This document shows positions 18,652-27,779 of a DNA stretch of 64,000 bases, one piece after another (position 1 is the stretch's first letter; every line of letters starts with the position of its first letter). Location: the NCBI RefSeq assembly GCF_002101675.1, contig NZ_LQOY01000014.1, positions 1 through 64,000 of the forward strand, in the 5' to 3' direction. A model generated the notes under the pieces. That model was not told the DNA's origin and searched no databases. It worked only from the letters and a program-made list of their open reading frames with translations. A program made the translations under genes and the position numbers. The stretch comes from Mycobacterium gordonae (GTDB lineage Bacteria > Actinomycetota > Actinomycetes > Mycobacteriales > Mycobacteriaceae).

Positions 18652-19455
18652 TCAGGGATGCAGGTTCCACTGACCGCAATCCTCGGCAAGGACGTCATTG
18701 ACGTCGACTTCTTGTCCGCCGACTTTGGGGCCGGGATTAGATGCCGTACTGACCACCCGTTGGTAGAGAACGGCGGCAGGGTCGATCCGACTGCCGGACC
18801 AAGCCTTGGTTTGCCAGGCCCACCGTCGTCCGGGGGTGCGCGAATTGCCGATGACCCCGTCGGCGGCCGCCCACTGGCACACATCGATACCGCCGTAGAC
18901 ACCGGTGCGCTGCACTCCCAGCACCGAATTGATTCCGCGAAACCACTTCAGCGCCACGTTGTTCCATGTGTCGTGGTTGATGTCCTCATCGATGGTGAAG
19001 AAGATTGGGGCACTCTGACCGCCACCCGCCGCGGTATGCAGCTTCCAGGCGGTGCGGGCATCGTCGACGCCGCCGGCGAACCCGCGCTTGAAGTCCGATG
19101 ATGCCGTCCCGCCGGGCTTGCCGTATTGGTAATTGCTGACGATGATCAGCCCGGCAGCCCTCAGCTGCTCGGCGTAGGAGCGGGTGATCGGCTTGGCGCC
19201 GAAGGACGAGCCGGGACGCGACAGCGAGACATAGTTGATGACCCCGGAGTAGCCGGCGGCTTTGATGTGCTCCGCTGGAATCTGGTGCATGGCGAAGTCG
19301 ATCAGTTTGGGCGCGGCAGCGGCCGTCGCGGGTGCAGGCGCCGATACCGCATGCAGGCCTGGCAGTGCAGACAGGGCGAGGGCGTAGCGCAATAAGTCAC
19401 GACGAGCAACGCGACGCGCCTGCCGTGGGCAAAAATTGATCGACCAGTCCTGCAT
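18652..19455 (-). CDS. Tat-exported DUF1906 glycoside-hydrolase-like protein (Rv2525c type)
   Basis: 267 aa. A twin-arginine signal (ARRDLLRYALALSAL at ~17-31) precedes an Ala/Pro-rich cleavage region. The DUF1906 domain fills ~50-267: PKLIDFAMHQIPAEHIKAAGY, GLIIVSNYQYG and FFTIDEDIN (acidic residues at the TIM-barrel rim), followed by TGVYGGIDVCQWAA. Rv2525c is a Tat-secreted cell-envelope protein of this family (known). This one has the same layout. It probably acts on envelope glycan, unproved. It is convergent with the TetR gene (76-nt gap) and divergent from the GGDEF-EAL gene. Confidence 0.87.
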   Translation of the reverse strand: MQDWSINFCPRQARRVARRDLLRYALALSALPGLHAVSAPAPATAAAAPKLIDFAMHQIPAEHIKAAGYSGVINYVSLSRPGSSFGAKPITRSYAEQLRAAGLIIVSNYQYGKPGGTASSDFKRGFAGGVDDARTAWKLHTAAGGGQSAPIFFTIDEDINHDTWNNVALKWFRGINSVLGVQRTGVYGGIDVCQWAAADGVIGNSRTPGRRWAWQTKAWSGSRIDPAAVLYQRVVSTASNPGPKVGGQEVDVNDVLAEDCGQWNLHP

Positions 19456-19475
19456 CGCGTGATGTTAAGTATGTG

Positions 19476-19493
19476 ACTTCTGTTAACAGAAGT
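19476..19493. promoter_or_regulatory. Perfect 18-bp palindrome upstream of DUF1906 gene
   Basis: ACTTCTGTTAACAGAAGT is its own reverse complement over 18 bases. It lies 21 nt upstream of the DUF1906 start and about 208 nt from the divergent GGDEF-EAL gene. The position fits an operator for the DUF1906 promoter. No adjacent regulator gene is obvious, since the nearest TetR gene has a different palindrome. Confidence 0.65.
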
Positions 19494-19700
19494 AGCGTGC
19501 GCGAGCTGATACCAAATCGGTCCGTGCGGTTCACCGGCCCGAGCCCCAGCCGGGCCGATGCCACCGGTGATTGCAAACTGGGTCAGTTCGGCTCAAGATC
19601 GCAGAAGCCGGCACGGCACGGCTCTTGTTGGAGCTTTGCTGTGGACCCAAACAGGGGGAAGTGCGATTCGACCCAAAGGTGACGAGCCAGCGGTGACGTC

Positions 19701-22042
19701 GTGAACGTTCGCCGATATTCGCGATCCGCATTGGCGGTCGCGTTGTCGGCGGTCGCGTGTCTCGGTCTGGCCCTCTGGCTCATCTTCGGGTGGGGTGGCG
19801 ACGGCCTCGTGATGGTCGTCGACTCCGTTGCCCTTATCCCGTTCGCTATCTATGCGAGTGTGTGCTCGGCGCTGGCCGTGCGGTCGGCGCCTCGCCGCCG
19901 CCGTGCCGGCTGGACCGCGATGTCGATCGGCCTGGCGGCGTTTGCGGTGGCCGATCTGACACGGGCGTTCTACTCGCTCGTCCTGCACCGGATTTCGTCG
20001 CCTTCGCCGGCGGACGCGATGTACTGGGCATTTTCCGCGCTGGCCTGCGCCGCGATTCTGCTGTTGGCGGCGGGGCCGACCGTGCGCTCCCGCGTACGCA
20101 TGTATTTGGACTGTCTCGTCGTCGCAGTGGCTCTGTTCGTGCTGTTGATGGCCACCGGCGGGCAGACGTTGTATCAGCACACGCTTCGCGAGGGCGGAGG
20201 CGGAGCCGCTCCGGCGCATGTTTATCCGGCGCTTGATCTCTTCATTGCCATGGTTGCGGTGCTGGCTCTCGCACACGCCGGTGCCGGACAGCGGGCCCCG
20301 CTGTGGTTGATCTCCGCGGCTTTCGTGCTGCGAGCGTTGTCCGATATCGCCCTCGGGTATCAGATCACGACCGGTCGTTTGGACGCCTGGTTCGCGGTCG
20401 ACATCGGCTGGGCTTTATGGCTGGTCGTCCTTGGCGCCGCGGCTCTGGTGGCCAGGGCGGCGCCGGCGCCGGCGCAACTGACCGATCTGGTGCCCACCTG
20501 GGCAACGCTGTGGCTGCCCTACCTGCCGTTGCTGCTGGCGGGCACCGTCGGGCCGGCCATGGTCATGACCGGCCCGCTGCGAGCAGGGGTTCCGGTGCTG
20601 ATGACCCTCGTTTTCATGCGGCAGTCGTACGCCGCGTGGGAGAACAGGCGACTGCTTTCCGCAGTTGCCGATCAGGCACTGCGTGATCCATTGACCGGCC
20701 TGGCGAACCGGATCCTGTTTTACGACCGGTTGACTCAGGCGATGGCGCTGCGCCGGCGCGATGATCGCACGGTGGCTGTGGTGTCGCTGGACCTCGATGA
20801 CTTCAAGATGGTCAACGACAGCCTGGGCCATCCGGCTGCCGACAGCGTGTTGGTCGGTGTTGCCGAGCGGTTGTCGCGCTGCGCGCGACCGGGCGACACG
20901 GTCGCGCGTCTGGGCGGGGACGAGTTCGCTCTTCTGCTCGAAGGCCGGCCCGATCGTTCGCAGCTGGTCGCGCGCAACGTGGTCGAGGTTTTCGATGAGC
21001 CGTTCGCCATGGACGGCCAGGAGTTGCTGCTGCGTCCCAGCGTCGGGATGGCGGTCGCTTCGTCGGACGAGCCGGACCTGGCTCCGGAAGTGTTGATGAC
21101 TCGTGCCGATGTGGCGATGTACGCCGCCAAACGCTCACGCAGTTCGGTGGTGTCCACGTTCAGTCCGGATATGTTGCTGATCGATCCCGATGTGGTGGAG
21201 GTAACGGGCGTAGAGGCTGGCCAACCGGGGAGCGATGGCGCCTCACAAGTGCGCTTGTTGGGGGAGTTGCGCCAAGCGATCGACCATGGCGAACTCGATG
21301 TCGTGTATCAGCCCAAAGTAGAGTTGAGCACCGGCCGCGTGGTGGGGGTGGAGGCGCTGTTGCGTTGGCCCCATCCGCAGCTGGGTGTGCTGCGACCGGA
21401 CACCTTCATACCGCTGGTGCGCCGGCAGGGTTTGATGCGCCCGGTAACCGATCTGGTGCTCGAGAAGGCACTCGAAGATGCTGCTCGGTGGACGGCAGTG
21501 GGAACGAAGACGCCGGTGGCGGTCAACCTGTTCGCGCCGCTGCTGCGCGACAGGCAACTGCCCGACAGGCTCTGCAGTGCTGTCGGCGACCATGGCTTCC
21601 CGCGGACATGTTGACGGTCGAGATCACCGAGGATGTCGTTCTCAACGAGTTGGGTCAGGTGACGGCGGTCTTGCGGGGGCTGCGCGAACGCGGGATCCGG
21701 GTGGCGATCGACGATTTCGGCAGCGGGTATTCGGCGCTGAGTTACCTGCGTGACCTGCAAATCGACGAGGTGAAGCTCGACGGTTACTTCATTGCGTCGC
21801 TGACGGATCATCAGCGGGCCGCGGCAGTGGTTCGCGCGGTGATCGACCTCAGCCACGAATTGGGTATCACCGTGGTTGCCGAAGGCGTCGAGGATGGCGA
21901 GACGGTGGCCTGGCTACGTGAGCACGGTTGCGATATTGGGCAGGGCTACTACTTGGGGATGCCCGTCGCCGCGGCGATGGTCTCAGAACTCGTCGGCGCT
22001 AGCCGCGCGACGCTGACACCGCCACCGCGCCACCGTGACTAA
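19701..22042 (+). pseudogene. Membrane GGDEF-EAL c-di-GMP enzyme, interrupted by a frameshift
   Basis: From the GTG at 19701 the protein has ~8-9 membrane helices (1-~310). A GGDEF domain follows, starting DPLTGLANRILFYDRL near 329 with the intact motif RLGGDEFALL near 404. An EAL domain starts next (GVEALLRWPHP near 549). At 21599-21601 the frame breaks: the first frame ends at TGA 21612-21614, while the rest of EAL (EITED, DDFGSGYSAL, VVAEGVED, GQGYYLGMP) continues one frame back to 22042. One missing base explains it. All catalytic motifs are otherwise intact, so the damage is recent, or a sequencing error. No canonical -1 slippery heptamer is seen. Confidence 0.85.
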
Positions 22043-22509
22043 GGTGCCGCAGACAGCGCGGTCGCTTCCCGCAGACCCCGGGTCGCCAGTTGGTCAGCGA
22101 GTTCGTTATCGGCTACGCCGGCATGGCCTTTCACCCAGAACCACTCGACTCGGTGCCGCGCGCAGGCCGCTTGCAGCCGCCGCCAGAGGTCGGCGTTCTT
22201 CACCGGCTGCTTGGCGGCAGTCAGCCAGCCGTTGCGCTCCCAGCCGAGCACCCACTTCGTGATGCCGTTCCGAACATAGGTGCTGTCGGTGTAGAGGTGC
22301 ACCGTCACCGCTCGGGTGAGCGCCTCCAGCGCCATGATCGGCGCCGTCAGTTCCATCCGGTTGTTGCTGGTTGAATCCGACTCACCGCCGTACATCTCGC
22401 GGACATGCTGATTCTGGCGCAGCACCGCCCCCCACCCGCCGGGTCCGGGGTTGGGTCTGCACCCGCCGTCGGTGTGGATGACGACGACGTCGCGGACAAT
22501 CTCGGCCAT
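22039..22509 (-). CDS. rnhA: Ribonuclease HI
   Basis: 156 aa starting [20 protein letters not shown]; in-frame sequence upstream of 22509 is unconserved. It degrades RNA in RNA-DNA hybrids. The acidic active-site residues are visible: D in IHTDGGC (~13), E in NNRMELTAP (~50), D in LYTDSTYV (~72) and the late D in [11 protein letters not shown] (~137). It is single-domain, unlike the RNase HI-phosphatase fusion Rv2228c. Its stop overlaps the GGDEF-EAL reading frame end by 4 nt in convergent orientation. Confidence 0.95.
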   Translation of the reverse strand: MAEIVRDVVVIHTDGGCRPNPGPGGWGAVLRQNQHVREMYGGESDSTSNNRMELTAPIMALEALTRAVTVHLYTDSTYVRNGITKWVLGWERNGWLTAAKQPVKNADLWRRLQAACARHRVEWFWVKGHAGVADNELADQLATRGLREATALSAAP

Positions 22510-22610
22510 GCGCCGAGGATAGGCACTGCGTCGTGCGAACGGGCGCGCGACCCGCGAGACGATCCCGTCCGGCGCGCCTTCGGACGGGAGCAAGAAACAT
22601 ACGTACCTGA

Positions 22611-24011
22611 CTAGCTCGCGGGCGCTGAATGCCCGTTGCCTGAACCGAACAGGAACCTGTCGGCGATGGCGTGTTCATTGCGGATCGACATTTCCTGCGC
22701 GGTGTTCAGCCAGAGCCCGTCGAAGCCCGCGGAATGCATCCCGGCGTGGATCGCGCCGATGTTCTGCAAGTCCTGCGTCGGCAACTCACCCCAGCCGTAG
22801 TGGTCCTGCCAGCGCTCGAAAACCTGCCACGACGTCTCGGGAACCTCCCCCGGGGCGAAGTGCTCCAGCGAGAACATCTCGAACACGCACCGGTTCGGAT
22901 CCTGGGCGTCAGGCAGCATTCGGTAGCCGAGCAGGCACGACTTCTCGACCAGGATGACCATGGAGGGAAACACATGCCAGTCGCCGTTGCCGCCGAAGTA
23001 TTGCTCCATCGACATCCGCGGGAAGTCAACACCTTCGGCAAGCGCGAGTTCCTCGCACATCTGGTGGTAGCGCAGAAACGGCGGGACGTCATCAGGCTCC
23101 ATGGTGGCCAACTGCTGAGCGGCGCGGAAGTCACGCTCGGTGACCAGTGAGCCGACCTCGAGGTACTGGTATTTCATCGAATTGGCGAAGACCTCGGGCC
23201 GCGCGGCGAGTTCCTGACGCCCCTTATCGCGGTTGGCGTGCTCGGGACGCTGTGTATACACGAACCGGGAGTGGTTCTTATAGGTGATGGTCGGGGTATA
23301 CGGAGCGTAGATGTATTCCTGGGGTGGCGCCGGCGCGGTCGACGGCCGCGGCCCCTGCGCCGAGCGCATGGTCTGAGGGTGAGTACCCGCTGTGTGGTAG
23401 CCCTCGATGAATGCGTCGATGACCGTCTTCCAGTTTGCCGGCAGATACGTGCGCTTTCGCCAGCGGAACCGCATGTCCTGCAACCGAAATGGGGCCAAGG
23501 CCGTAGGCAGCGGGTCCAGCCATTCGAGCAGGTCCGGCGGGTCGGCTGCCATGTTGATGAAGATCCAGCCGCCCCACGTGCCGGTCGCGACCGGCCGCAG
23601 GCCCCATTGCTCCCGCGGCCTAGAGGCGAATTCGTCACGGCACGGCACGAAGGAGGAGCGGCCGTCCAGTGCGTACCGCCAACCGTGGAACTCGCAACGG
23701 AACTCTTGGTCCGGCAATAGTCCGGCCCCGCGCACCAGCTTCATCCCGCGGTGGGCGCAGGTGTTGTGAAAAGCCTTGATGCTGCGGTCTTTCTGTCGCA
23801 CCACGACGATGGAATGCGGACCGACCGTGTACTCGTAATAGTCACCGGCAGAGGGGATTTCCTCTTCCCGGCACGCTGGCTGCCATACCTGCGTGAACAA
23901 TCGGCTCAACTCGAGCTGCAAAAACTCAGGGTCGATGTAGCGGCTCTTCGGCACGAACGTATCGCCGCAGGCAAAGCGTGTGGGTACCCGCTCGGTGGCT
24001 AATTCGGTCAT
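22611..24011 (-). CDS. Rieske-type ring-hydroxylating oxygenase, alpha subunit
   Basis: 466 aa from the ATG at 24011, with a GAAGGG ribosome-binding site; a GTG at 24023 is an alternative. The Rieske [2Fe-2S] ligands are CAHRG (~83) and CEFHGW (~105). The mononuclear iron site region is [13 protein letters not shown] near 205. The family oxygenates aromatic or alicyclic rings, and needs a reductase that is not encoded here. It is 18 nt downstream of an SDR in the same operon, which suggests a hydroxylation/dehydrogenation pair. Substrate unknown. The phylogenetic subgroup (steroid KshA-like or aromatic) was not decided. Confidence 0.9.
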   Translation of the reverse strand: MTELATERVPTRFACGDTFVPKSRYIDPEFLQLELSRLFTQVWQPACREEEIPSAGDYYEYTVGPHSIVVVRQKDRSIKAFHNTCAHRGMKLVRGAGLLPDQEFRCEFHGWRYALDGRSSFVPCRDEFASRPREQWGLRPVATGTWGGWIFINMAADPPDLLEWLDPLPTALAPFRLQDMRFRWRKRTYLPANWKTVIDAFIEGYHTAGTHPQTMRSAQGPRPSTAPAPPQEYIYAPYTPTITYKNHSRFVYTQRPEHANRDKGRQELAARPEVFANSMKYQYLEVGSLVTERDFRAAQQLATMEPDDVPPFLRYHQMCEELALAEGVDFPRMSMEQYFGGNGDWHVFPSMVILVEKSCLLGYRMLPDAQDPNRCVFEMFSLEHFAPGEVPETSWQVFERWQDHYGWGELPTQDLQNIGAIHAGMHSAGFDGLWLNTAQEMSIRNEHAIADRFLFGSGNGHSAPAS

Positions 24012-24029
24012 GTCACCCTTCACCTCTGC

Positions 24030-24935
24030 TCAGCCGGCGGGTGGTTTGTCGAAGATGTTGGGATATAGGACAGCTTCCTTGAATGACGTCTCGATCTCCG
24101 CGAACGCGGTCGGGATGTCCCAAACGCCGGAAGACGAGACGATTTCGCGCTCGACGACCGGGTTGGACATCAGGCTGATGCGACCGTTGCCGGCGAAGAT
24201 CACGCGGCGGTTCAACCAATCTGACTGCGTGCTGGCCAGATACACCACGGGCGGTACGCAGTTCTTCGGGGACAGTCGGGTGTTGCTGTCGGAGTAGTCC
24301 ATGCTTCCGCCGCCCTTGATGCCCTGGGTCATCCGGGTCCCTGCGATCGGTGCGATCGCATTGCATCGCACACCGTAGTTGCGTAATGCGTTGGCGCACG
24401 AGAAGGTAAGGCCGACGATGCCCATCTTGGCCGCCGCATAATTGGGCTGGCTCGGTGCGCCCTGCAGCCCGGACATGGAACTGAAATTGATCAGCCGGTA
24501 CTGTCCGCCGCGGTTCTCCCGCCACCAGGCCGCGGCGTGCCGAGTGATGTTGAACGTGCCCTTGAGGTGCACCGAGATCACCGCGTCCCAGTCGGCCTCG
24601 CTCATCTTGAACACCATGCCGTCGCGCAGAATCCCCGCGGCGTTCACCACGACGTCCAAACCGCCGAGTGTCTCAGCGGCCCGATCGATCAGCTCGCCGC
24701 ACGCGGCGAAGTCGGTGATGTCGGTGGCGTCGGCGAAGGCTTTGCCGCCACCGGCCGTGATGGTAGCGGCGACGGTTTCGGCGGGGCCCGCATCGTGGCC
24801 GGTGCCGTCGACGCTCACGCCGGCGTCCGACACCAGGACTGTCGCGCCTTCGGCCGCAAGACCTTCGGCGACCGCCGCACCGATTCCGCGTCCGGCACCG
24901 GTCACCAGCGCGGTACGTCCGTCGAGCACACCCAT
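24030..24935 (-). CDS. Short-chain dehydrogenase/reductase
   Basis: 301 aa, classical SDR with a C-terminal extension of ~50 residues. It shows TGxxxGIG as TGAGRGIG (~12-19), NAAG (~98), a catalytic Ser in NFSSMSG (~150) and YxxxK as YAAAK (~165). The extension (WDIPTAFAEIETSFKEAVL) resembles SDRs that sit in steroid and acyl-CoA pathways, similar to the MFE-2 dehydrogenase family. It is the first gene of the operon with the Rieske oxygenase. An AT-rich gap of 89 nt with an inverted repeat lies upstream. Confidence 0.9.
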   Translation of the reverse strand: MGVLDGRTALVTGAGRGIGAAVAEGLAAEGATVLVSDAGVSVDGTGHDAGPAETVAATITAGGGKAFADATDITDFAACGELIDRAAETLGGLDVVVNAAGILRDGMVFKMSEADWDAVISVHLKGTFNITRHAAAWWRENRGGQYRLINFSSMSGLQGAPSQPNYAAAKMGIVGLTFSCANALRNYGVRCNAIAPIAGTRMTQGIKGGGSMDYSDSNTRLSPKNCVPPVVYLASTQSDWLNRRVIFAGNGRISLMSNPVVEREIVSSSGVWDIPTAFAEIETSFKEAVLYPNIFDKPPAG

Positions 24936-24975
24936 CGTCGTCCAGCTCCCTCGCGGCGGATTGGTTTCCCATCAG

Positions 24976-25006
24976 CATACAGAACAGAAAAACAGAATCT
25001 GTATAG
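24976..25006. promoter_or_regulatory. Inverted repeat in SDR/Rieske promoter gap
   Basis: ATACAG (24977-24982) and CTGTAT (24999-25004) pair around a 16-nt A-rich spacer in the gap upstream of the SDR gene. On the minus strand TATGCT fits a -10 pattern. The 14-mer TCTGTATAGTTGCA here (24998-25011) recurs in the promoter gap at 48561-48574. Confidence 0.45.
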
Positions 25007-25024
25007 TTGCATACCGATGGCTTG

Positions 25025-25921
25025 CTAGTCGAAGCCCCACTCCTGGTAGCGGCGCTCCAGTTCGGCCATCGACTCCCGCGCGCCGCGTTCGCCACGCTCT
25101 TTCATGAAGTTGAACTCGTCGTCGCGCCAGGACAGGTTGCTGAACACCGTGTGCCCCATCGGCACCCAGTCGCCGAACTGAGCCATTCCGACTGCGTGCC
25201 AGAACGCGATGAGTGCATGTTTGCCCACCATCAGCCCGTCGGCCGAGTGATGGGCGATGGCGCGCGCATAGCGCATGGCCTCCCCGCGCAGCGAGGCGGC
25301 GGGGACCACGGATGCGGCGACTCCCCAGTCGCGCAGCTCGGTCGCAGGTACTTTGCGTCCGGTGATCATCGCCTCGTAGCCGCGGTTCGGGCCTAATTTC
25401 AGCAATGCCAACGGCATTGCGGTCGAGAACCCCGCGAAGCCGATCCTGGCCTGGGGCCGGGCGAGATACATGTCGTCGGCGACCACGAGGATGTCCGCAG
25501 CCAGTGCCAAGTTCATGCCCGCGCCCAAGGTGGCGCCTTGGCAGGCGGCGATCACCGTCTTCGGAAATTCCAGCCAGTTCGTCAAGTGGCGGTGTAGACG
25601 ACGAGCGTTGGCCAGCCTGGCCGTCTGTGGGAGGCGTTTACCCTTCTGCAGTCCGGCCTTCTCCACCGGAAGTCGGCGTACGTCGTCTCCGCTGCAGAAG
25701 TCCTTGCCCTCGGCCAGCAGGATGACGACTTTGACGTCGTCGTCCTCCTCGGCGAGGTTCAAACGGTCCTTGAACAACGTGTGCATGTCGGGGGAGAGAA
25801 TCGCGTTGCGCCGGTCCGGGCGATTGATCACGATCTGTGCGATGTGTGGTTCAACGACCTCGTAGCGCACCCAATCCGGGTCGACCTCGAATTCGCCGCC
25901 GGCGGGGGCGTCGGTGCTCAT
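25025..25921 (-). CDS. Enoyl-CoA hydratase/isomerase family protein (crotonase)
   Basis: 298 aa starting MSTDAPAGGEFEVDPDWVRYE at 25921, with a GAAGGAG site upstream; an ATG at 25948 is an in-frame alternative. The crotonase fold shows the oxyanion-hole motifs FCSGDDVR (~78) and GATLGAGMNLALAADI (~137). Where hydratases carry the catalytic Glu, the sequence reads ARPQARIGFAG, with Gln, so it may not be a normal hydratase. A long C-terminus (FNFMKERGERGARESMAELERR) is typical of mycobacterial crotonases near steroid genes. It faces the divergent SRPBCC gene. Confidence 0.88.
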   Translation of the reverse strand: MSTDAPAGGEFEVDPDWVRYEVVEPHIAQIVINRPDRRNAILSPDMHTLFKDRLNLAEEDDDVKVVILLAEGKDFCSGDDVRRLPVEKAGLQKGKRLPQTARLANARRLHRHLTNWLEFPKTVIAACQGATLGAGMNLALAADILVVADDMYLARPQARIGFAGFSTAMPLALLKLGPNRGYEAMITGRKVPATELRDWGVAASVVPAASLRGEAMRYARAIAHHSADGLMVGKHALIAFWHAVGMAQFGDWVPMGHTVFSNLSWRDDEFNFMKERGERGARESMAELERRYQEWGFD

Positions 25922-25949
25922 CGCGACTCCTTCGCGCAGACGGTACATA

Positions 25950-25974
25950 GATACAGTAGTCGATCAACTGTCTC
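25950..25974. promoter_or_regulatory. Inverted repeat in the crotonase/SRPBCC divergent promoter
   Basis: GATACAGT (25950-25957) and ACTGTCTC (25967-25974) pair at 7 of 8 positions around a 9-nt spacer. On the minus strand TACTGT at this site fits a -10 hexamer for the crotonase gene. The palindrome lies 18 nt before the SRPBCC start and 29 nt from the crotonase start, so one regulator could control both. Confidence 0.5.
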
Positions 25975-25991
25975 ACTGGTACGGTCAGGCA

Positions 25992-26426
25992 ATGCCAACA
26001 ATGAGCGTCAGTCAACAGCTCGAGGCGCCGGCGGACCGCGTCTGGGCAGTTCTGGCCGACTTCGGCAAGGTCGGCTGGATCCCGGGCGTGGGTGAGGTTG
26101 AAGTCGACGGTGAGGGACCAGGCATGTGCCGGCGCATCGGGGGCAGTGGTGGCGCGCCGGTCGTCGAGACGCTGCTCTGGGTGAAACCCGAGGTGCGATC
26201 GTTATCGTACGAAATCACCGACAATCCTCTGCCGGTGCGGAGATTCGTCGCGGTCGCCTCGGTGTCGGAGCCCACCAGCGAGGCCTCGGGTGGATCGACT
26301 GTGGCCTGGGACATTGAGTATGAGCCGGACGGGGATGACGCCGCCGCGCGAGACGCGATCGAGGCCGTTTACGGCATGATGGCCGGCTGGATCGACGAGT
26401 ATGCCCAAGCCCGTCCCGTCATATAG
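25992..26426 (+). CDS. SRPBCC (START-like) family protein
   Basis: 144 aa starting MPTMSVSQQLEAPADRVWAVLADFGKVGWIPGVGEVEV, the N-terminal hallmark of polyketide-cyclase/START-like hydrophobic-pocket proteins. A second ATG at 26001 may be the true start. The fold ends with a long C-terminal helix (IEAVYGMMAGWIDEYA). Such proteins bind or modify hydrophobic ligands. It precedes the amidohydrolase by 33 nt and may share control with it. Function unknown. Confidence 0.83.
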   Translation: MPTMSVSQQLEAPADRVWAVLADFGKVGWIPGVGEVEVDGEGPGMCRRIGGSGGAPVVETLLWVKPEVRSLSYEITDNPLPVRRFVAVASVSEPTSEASGGSTVAWDIEYEPDGDDAAARDAIEAVYGMMAGWIDEYAQARPVI

Positions 26427-26458
26427 AACACTTAGACAATATCTGTTAATTAGTCTAA
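26424..26458 (+). promoter_or_regulatory. Promoter/inverted repeat before amidohydrolase operon
   Basis: TTAGAC (26432-26437) and GTCTAA (26453-26458) form a perfect 6-bp inverted repeat with a 15-nt spacer. A TAGAACA heptamer (26424-26430) precedes it. TAGTCT (26451-26456) fits the -10 pattern just before the GTG codons at 26460 and 26469, so the operon may be transcribed from very near its start codon. Confidence 0.45.
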
Positions 26459-26459
26459 T

Positions 26460-27779
26460 GTGTGCGGGGTGATTGATCCTCTCGATCTCGTCCTGATCAG
26501 CGTCGACGATCACACCGTCGAGCCTCCCGACATGTTCGCGGGCCGGGTCCCCGGTAAGTTCGCCGAGCAGGCTCCGCGCATCGTCGAGGACACCGACGGG
26601 GTGTGTTTCTGGGTGTACGACGGCCTGCAGTTACCCAACATCGGGCTCAACGCAGTCGCCGGTCGGCCGAACGACGAGTGGGGTTTCGAGCCGTCCAGCT
26701 TCGCTGACATGCGCGCCGGATGTTATGACGTGGACGCCCGCGTCGACGACATGAATGCGTCGGGTGTGCTTGCCTCGCTGTGCTTTCCGTCGTTCCCGAC
26801 GATTTCGGGCGCGCTGTTCACCTACCGGGGTGACCGTGAGGTGTCAGAGGTGATGGTGCGCGCATACAACGACTGGCACGTCGAGGCCTGGTGGGGCCGC
26901 CACCCCGACCGATTTATCCCCATGGGCATTCTCCCGCTCTGGAACCCGAAACTGGCCGCCGCCGAGGTGCACCGGCTGGCCGGGCTGGGCTGCCGCGCCG
27001 TCACCGCACCACAGCACATCGGCAACTACGGTCAGCCGCCCTGGCAGGACCCGCATTGGGATCCGCTGTGGGAGGCGATCTGTGCGGAGAACACGGTGGT
27101 CAACATCCACATCGGTACCGGTGGCGGGCTACCGGTGCCGTCCGACCAGACGACCTATCTGGCTTACAACTCGATGCTGCCGCTGGACACGCAGCGCTTC
27201 ACCGCCGACCTGTTGTTCTCGCCGATCCTGCGCAAGTTCCCCACCATCAAATTTTCGTTGTCCGAGGGCGGTATCGGGTGGATCCCGTTCCTGCTCGAGC
27301 GATTCGAGGACATCTACTCGCGGCAGCGGGCATGGACCGGTGACGACCTGGGTGATGGCCTGAGCCCCACCGACGTCTACCGCCGCAACTTCATGTCGTG
27401 CTTTATTCGCGACCGGGTCGGCATCGAGATGCGCGAGCGCATCGGTGTGGAAACCATCTGCTGGGAAATGGATTATCCGCACTCCGACAGCAGTTGGCCC
27501 GACGCGCCCGAACAGTTGGCCGCCCAGCTCGACGGTTGCACACCCGAGGAGATTGAAGCAATCACCTGGAAGAACGCCGCACGGGTGTTCGGATACACCG
27601 GCGTCGACCGGCGCGGCAGGTCGAACTGCACTGTCTCGGCGCTGCGAGACAAGATCGCCGACCTCGACCTGTCGGCGCCCACGGTGGACGCGGGACGCGC
27701 GCCGAAGGCCGGCGCCACTGCGATCACCTACGGGGAGATGAAGATTCGGATGGCCGCGATTCTGCAAGGTGGGGCGTGA
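26460..27779 (+). CDS. Amidohydrolase-2 family metal-dependent hydrolase/decarboxylase
   Basis: 439 aa from the GTG at 26460; GTG 26469 is also possible. It is a TIM-barrel of the ACMSD-like amidohydrolase-2 family. Metal-site landmarks are SVDDHTVEPPDMF near the N-terminus, the HIGTGGG segment mid-protein (~220) and the Asp in MDYPHSDSSWP near 340. Family members hydrolyse or decarboxylate cyclic acids. A close relative lies at 42776. It leads a tightly packed operon of acyl-CoA dehydrogenases, CoA-transferase, OB protein and thiolase, so it probably handles an early ring-opening or decarboxylation step (inference). Confidence 0.87.
   Translation: MCGVIDPLDLVLISVDDHTVEPPDMFAGRVPGKFAEQAPRIVEDTDGVCFWVYDGLQLPNIGLNAVAGRPNDEWGFEPSSFADMRAGCYDVDARVDDMNASGVLASLCFPSFPTISGALFTYRGDREVSEVMVRAYNDWHVEAWWGRHPDRFIPMGILPLWNPKLAAAEVHRLAGLGCRAVTAPQHIGNYGQPPWQDPHWDPLWEAICAENTVVNIHIGTGGGLPVPSDQTTYLAYNSMLPLDTQRFTADLLFSPILRKFPTIKFSLSEGGIGWIPFLLERFEDIYSRQRAWTGDDLGDGLSPTDVYRRNFMSCFIRDRVGIEMRERIGVETICWEMDYPHSDSSWPDAPEQLAAQLDGCTPEEIEAITWKNAARVFGYTGVDRRGRSNCTVSALRDKIADLDLSAPTVDAGRAPKAGATAITYGEMKIRMAAILQGGA

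Noticed and set aside
21590..21614. Programmed -1 frameshift in the GGDEF-EAL gene
   Set aside because: The sequence around the break (GGC TTC CCG) does not fit an X XXY YYZ heptamer, so a deletion or read error is more likely.
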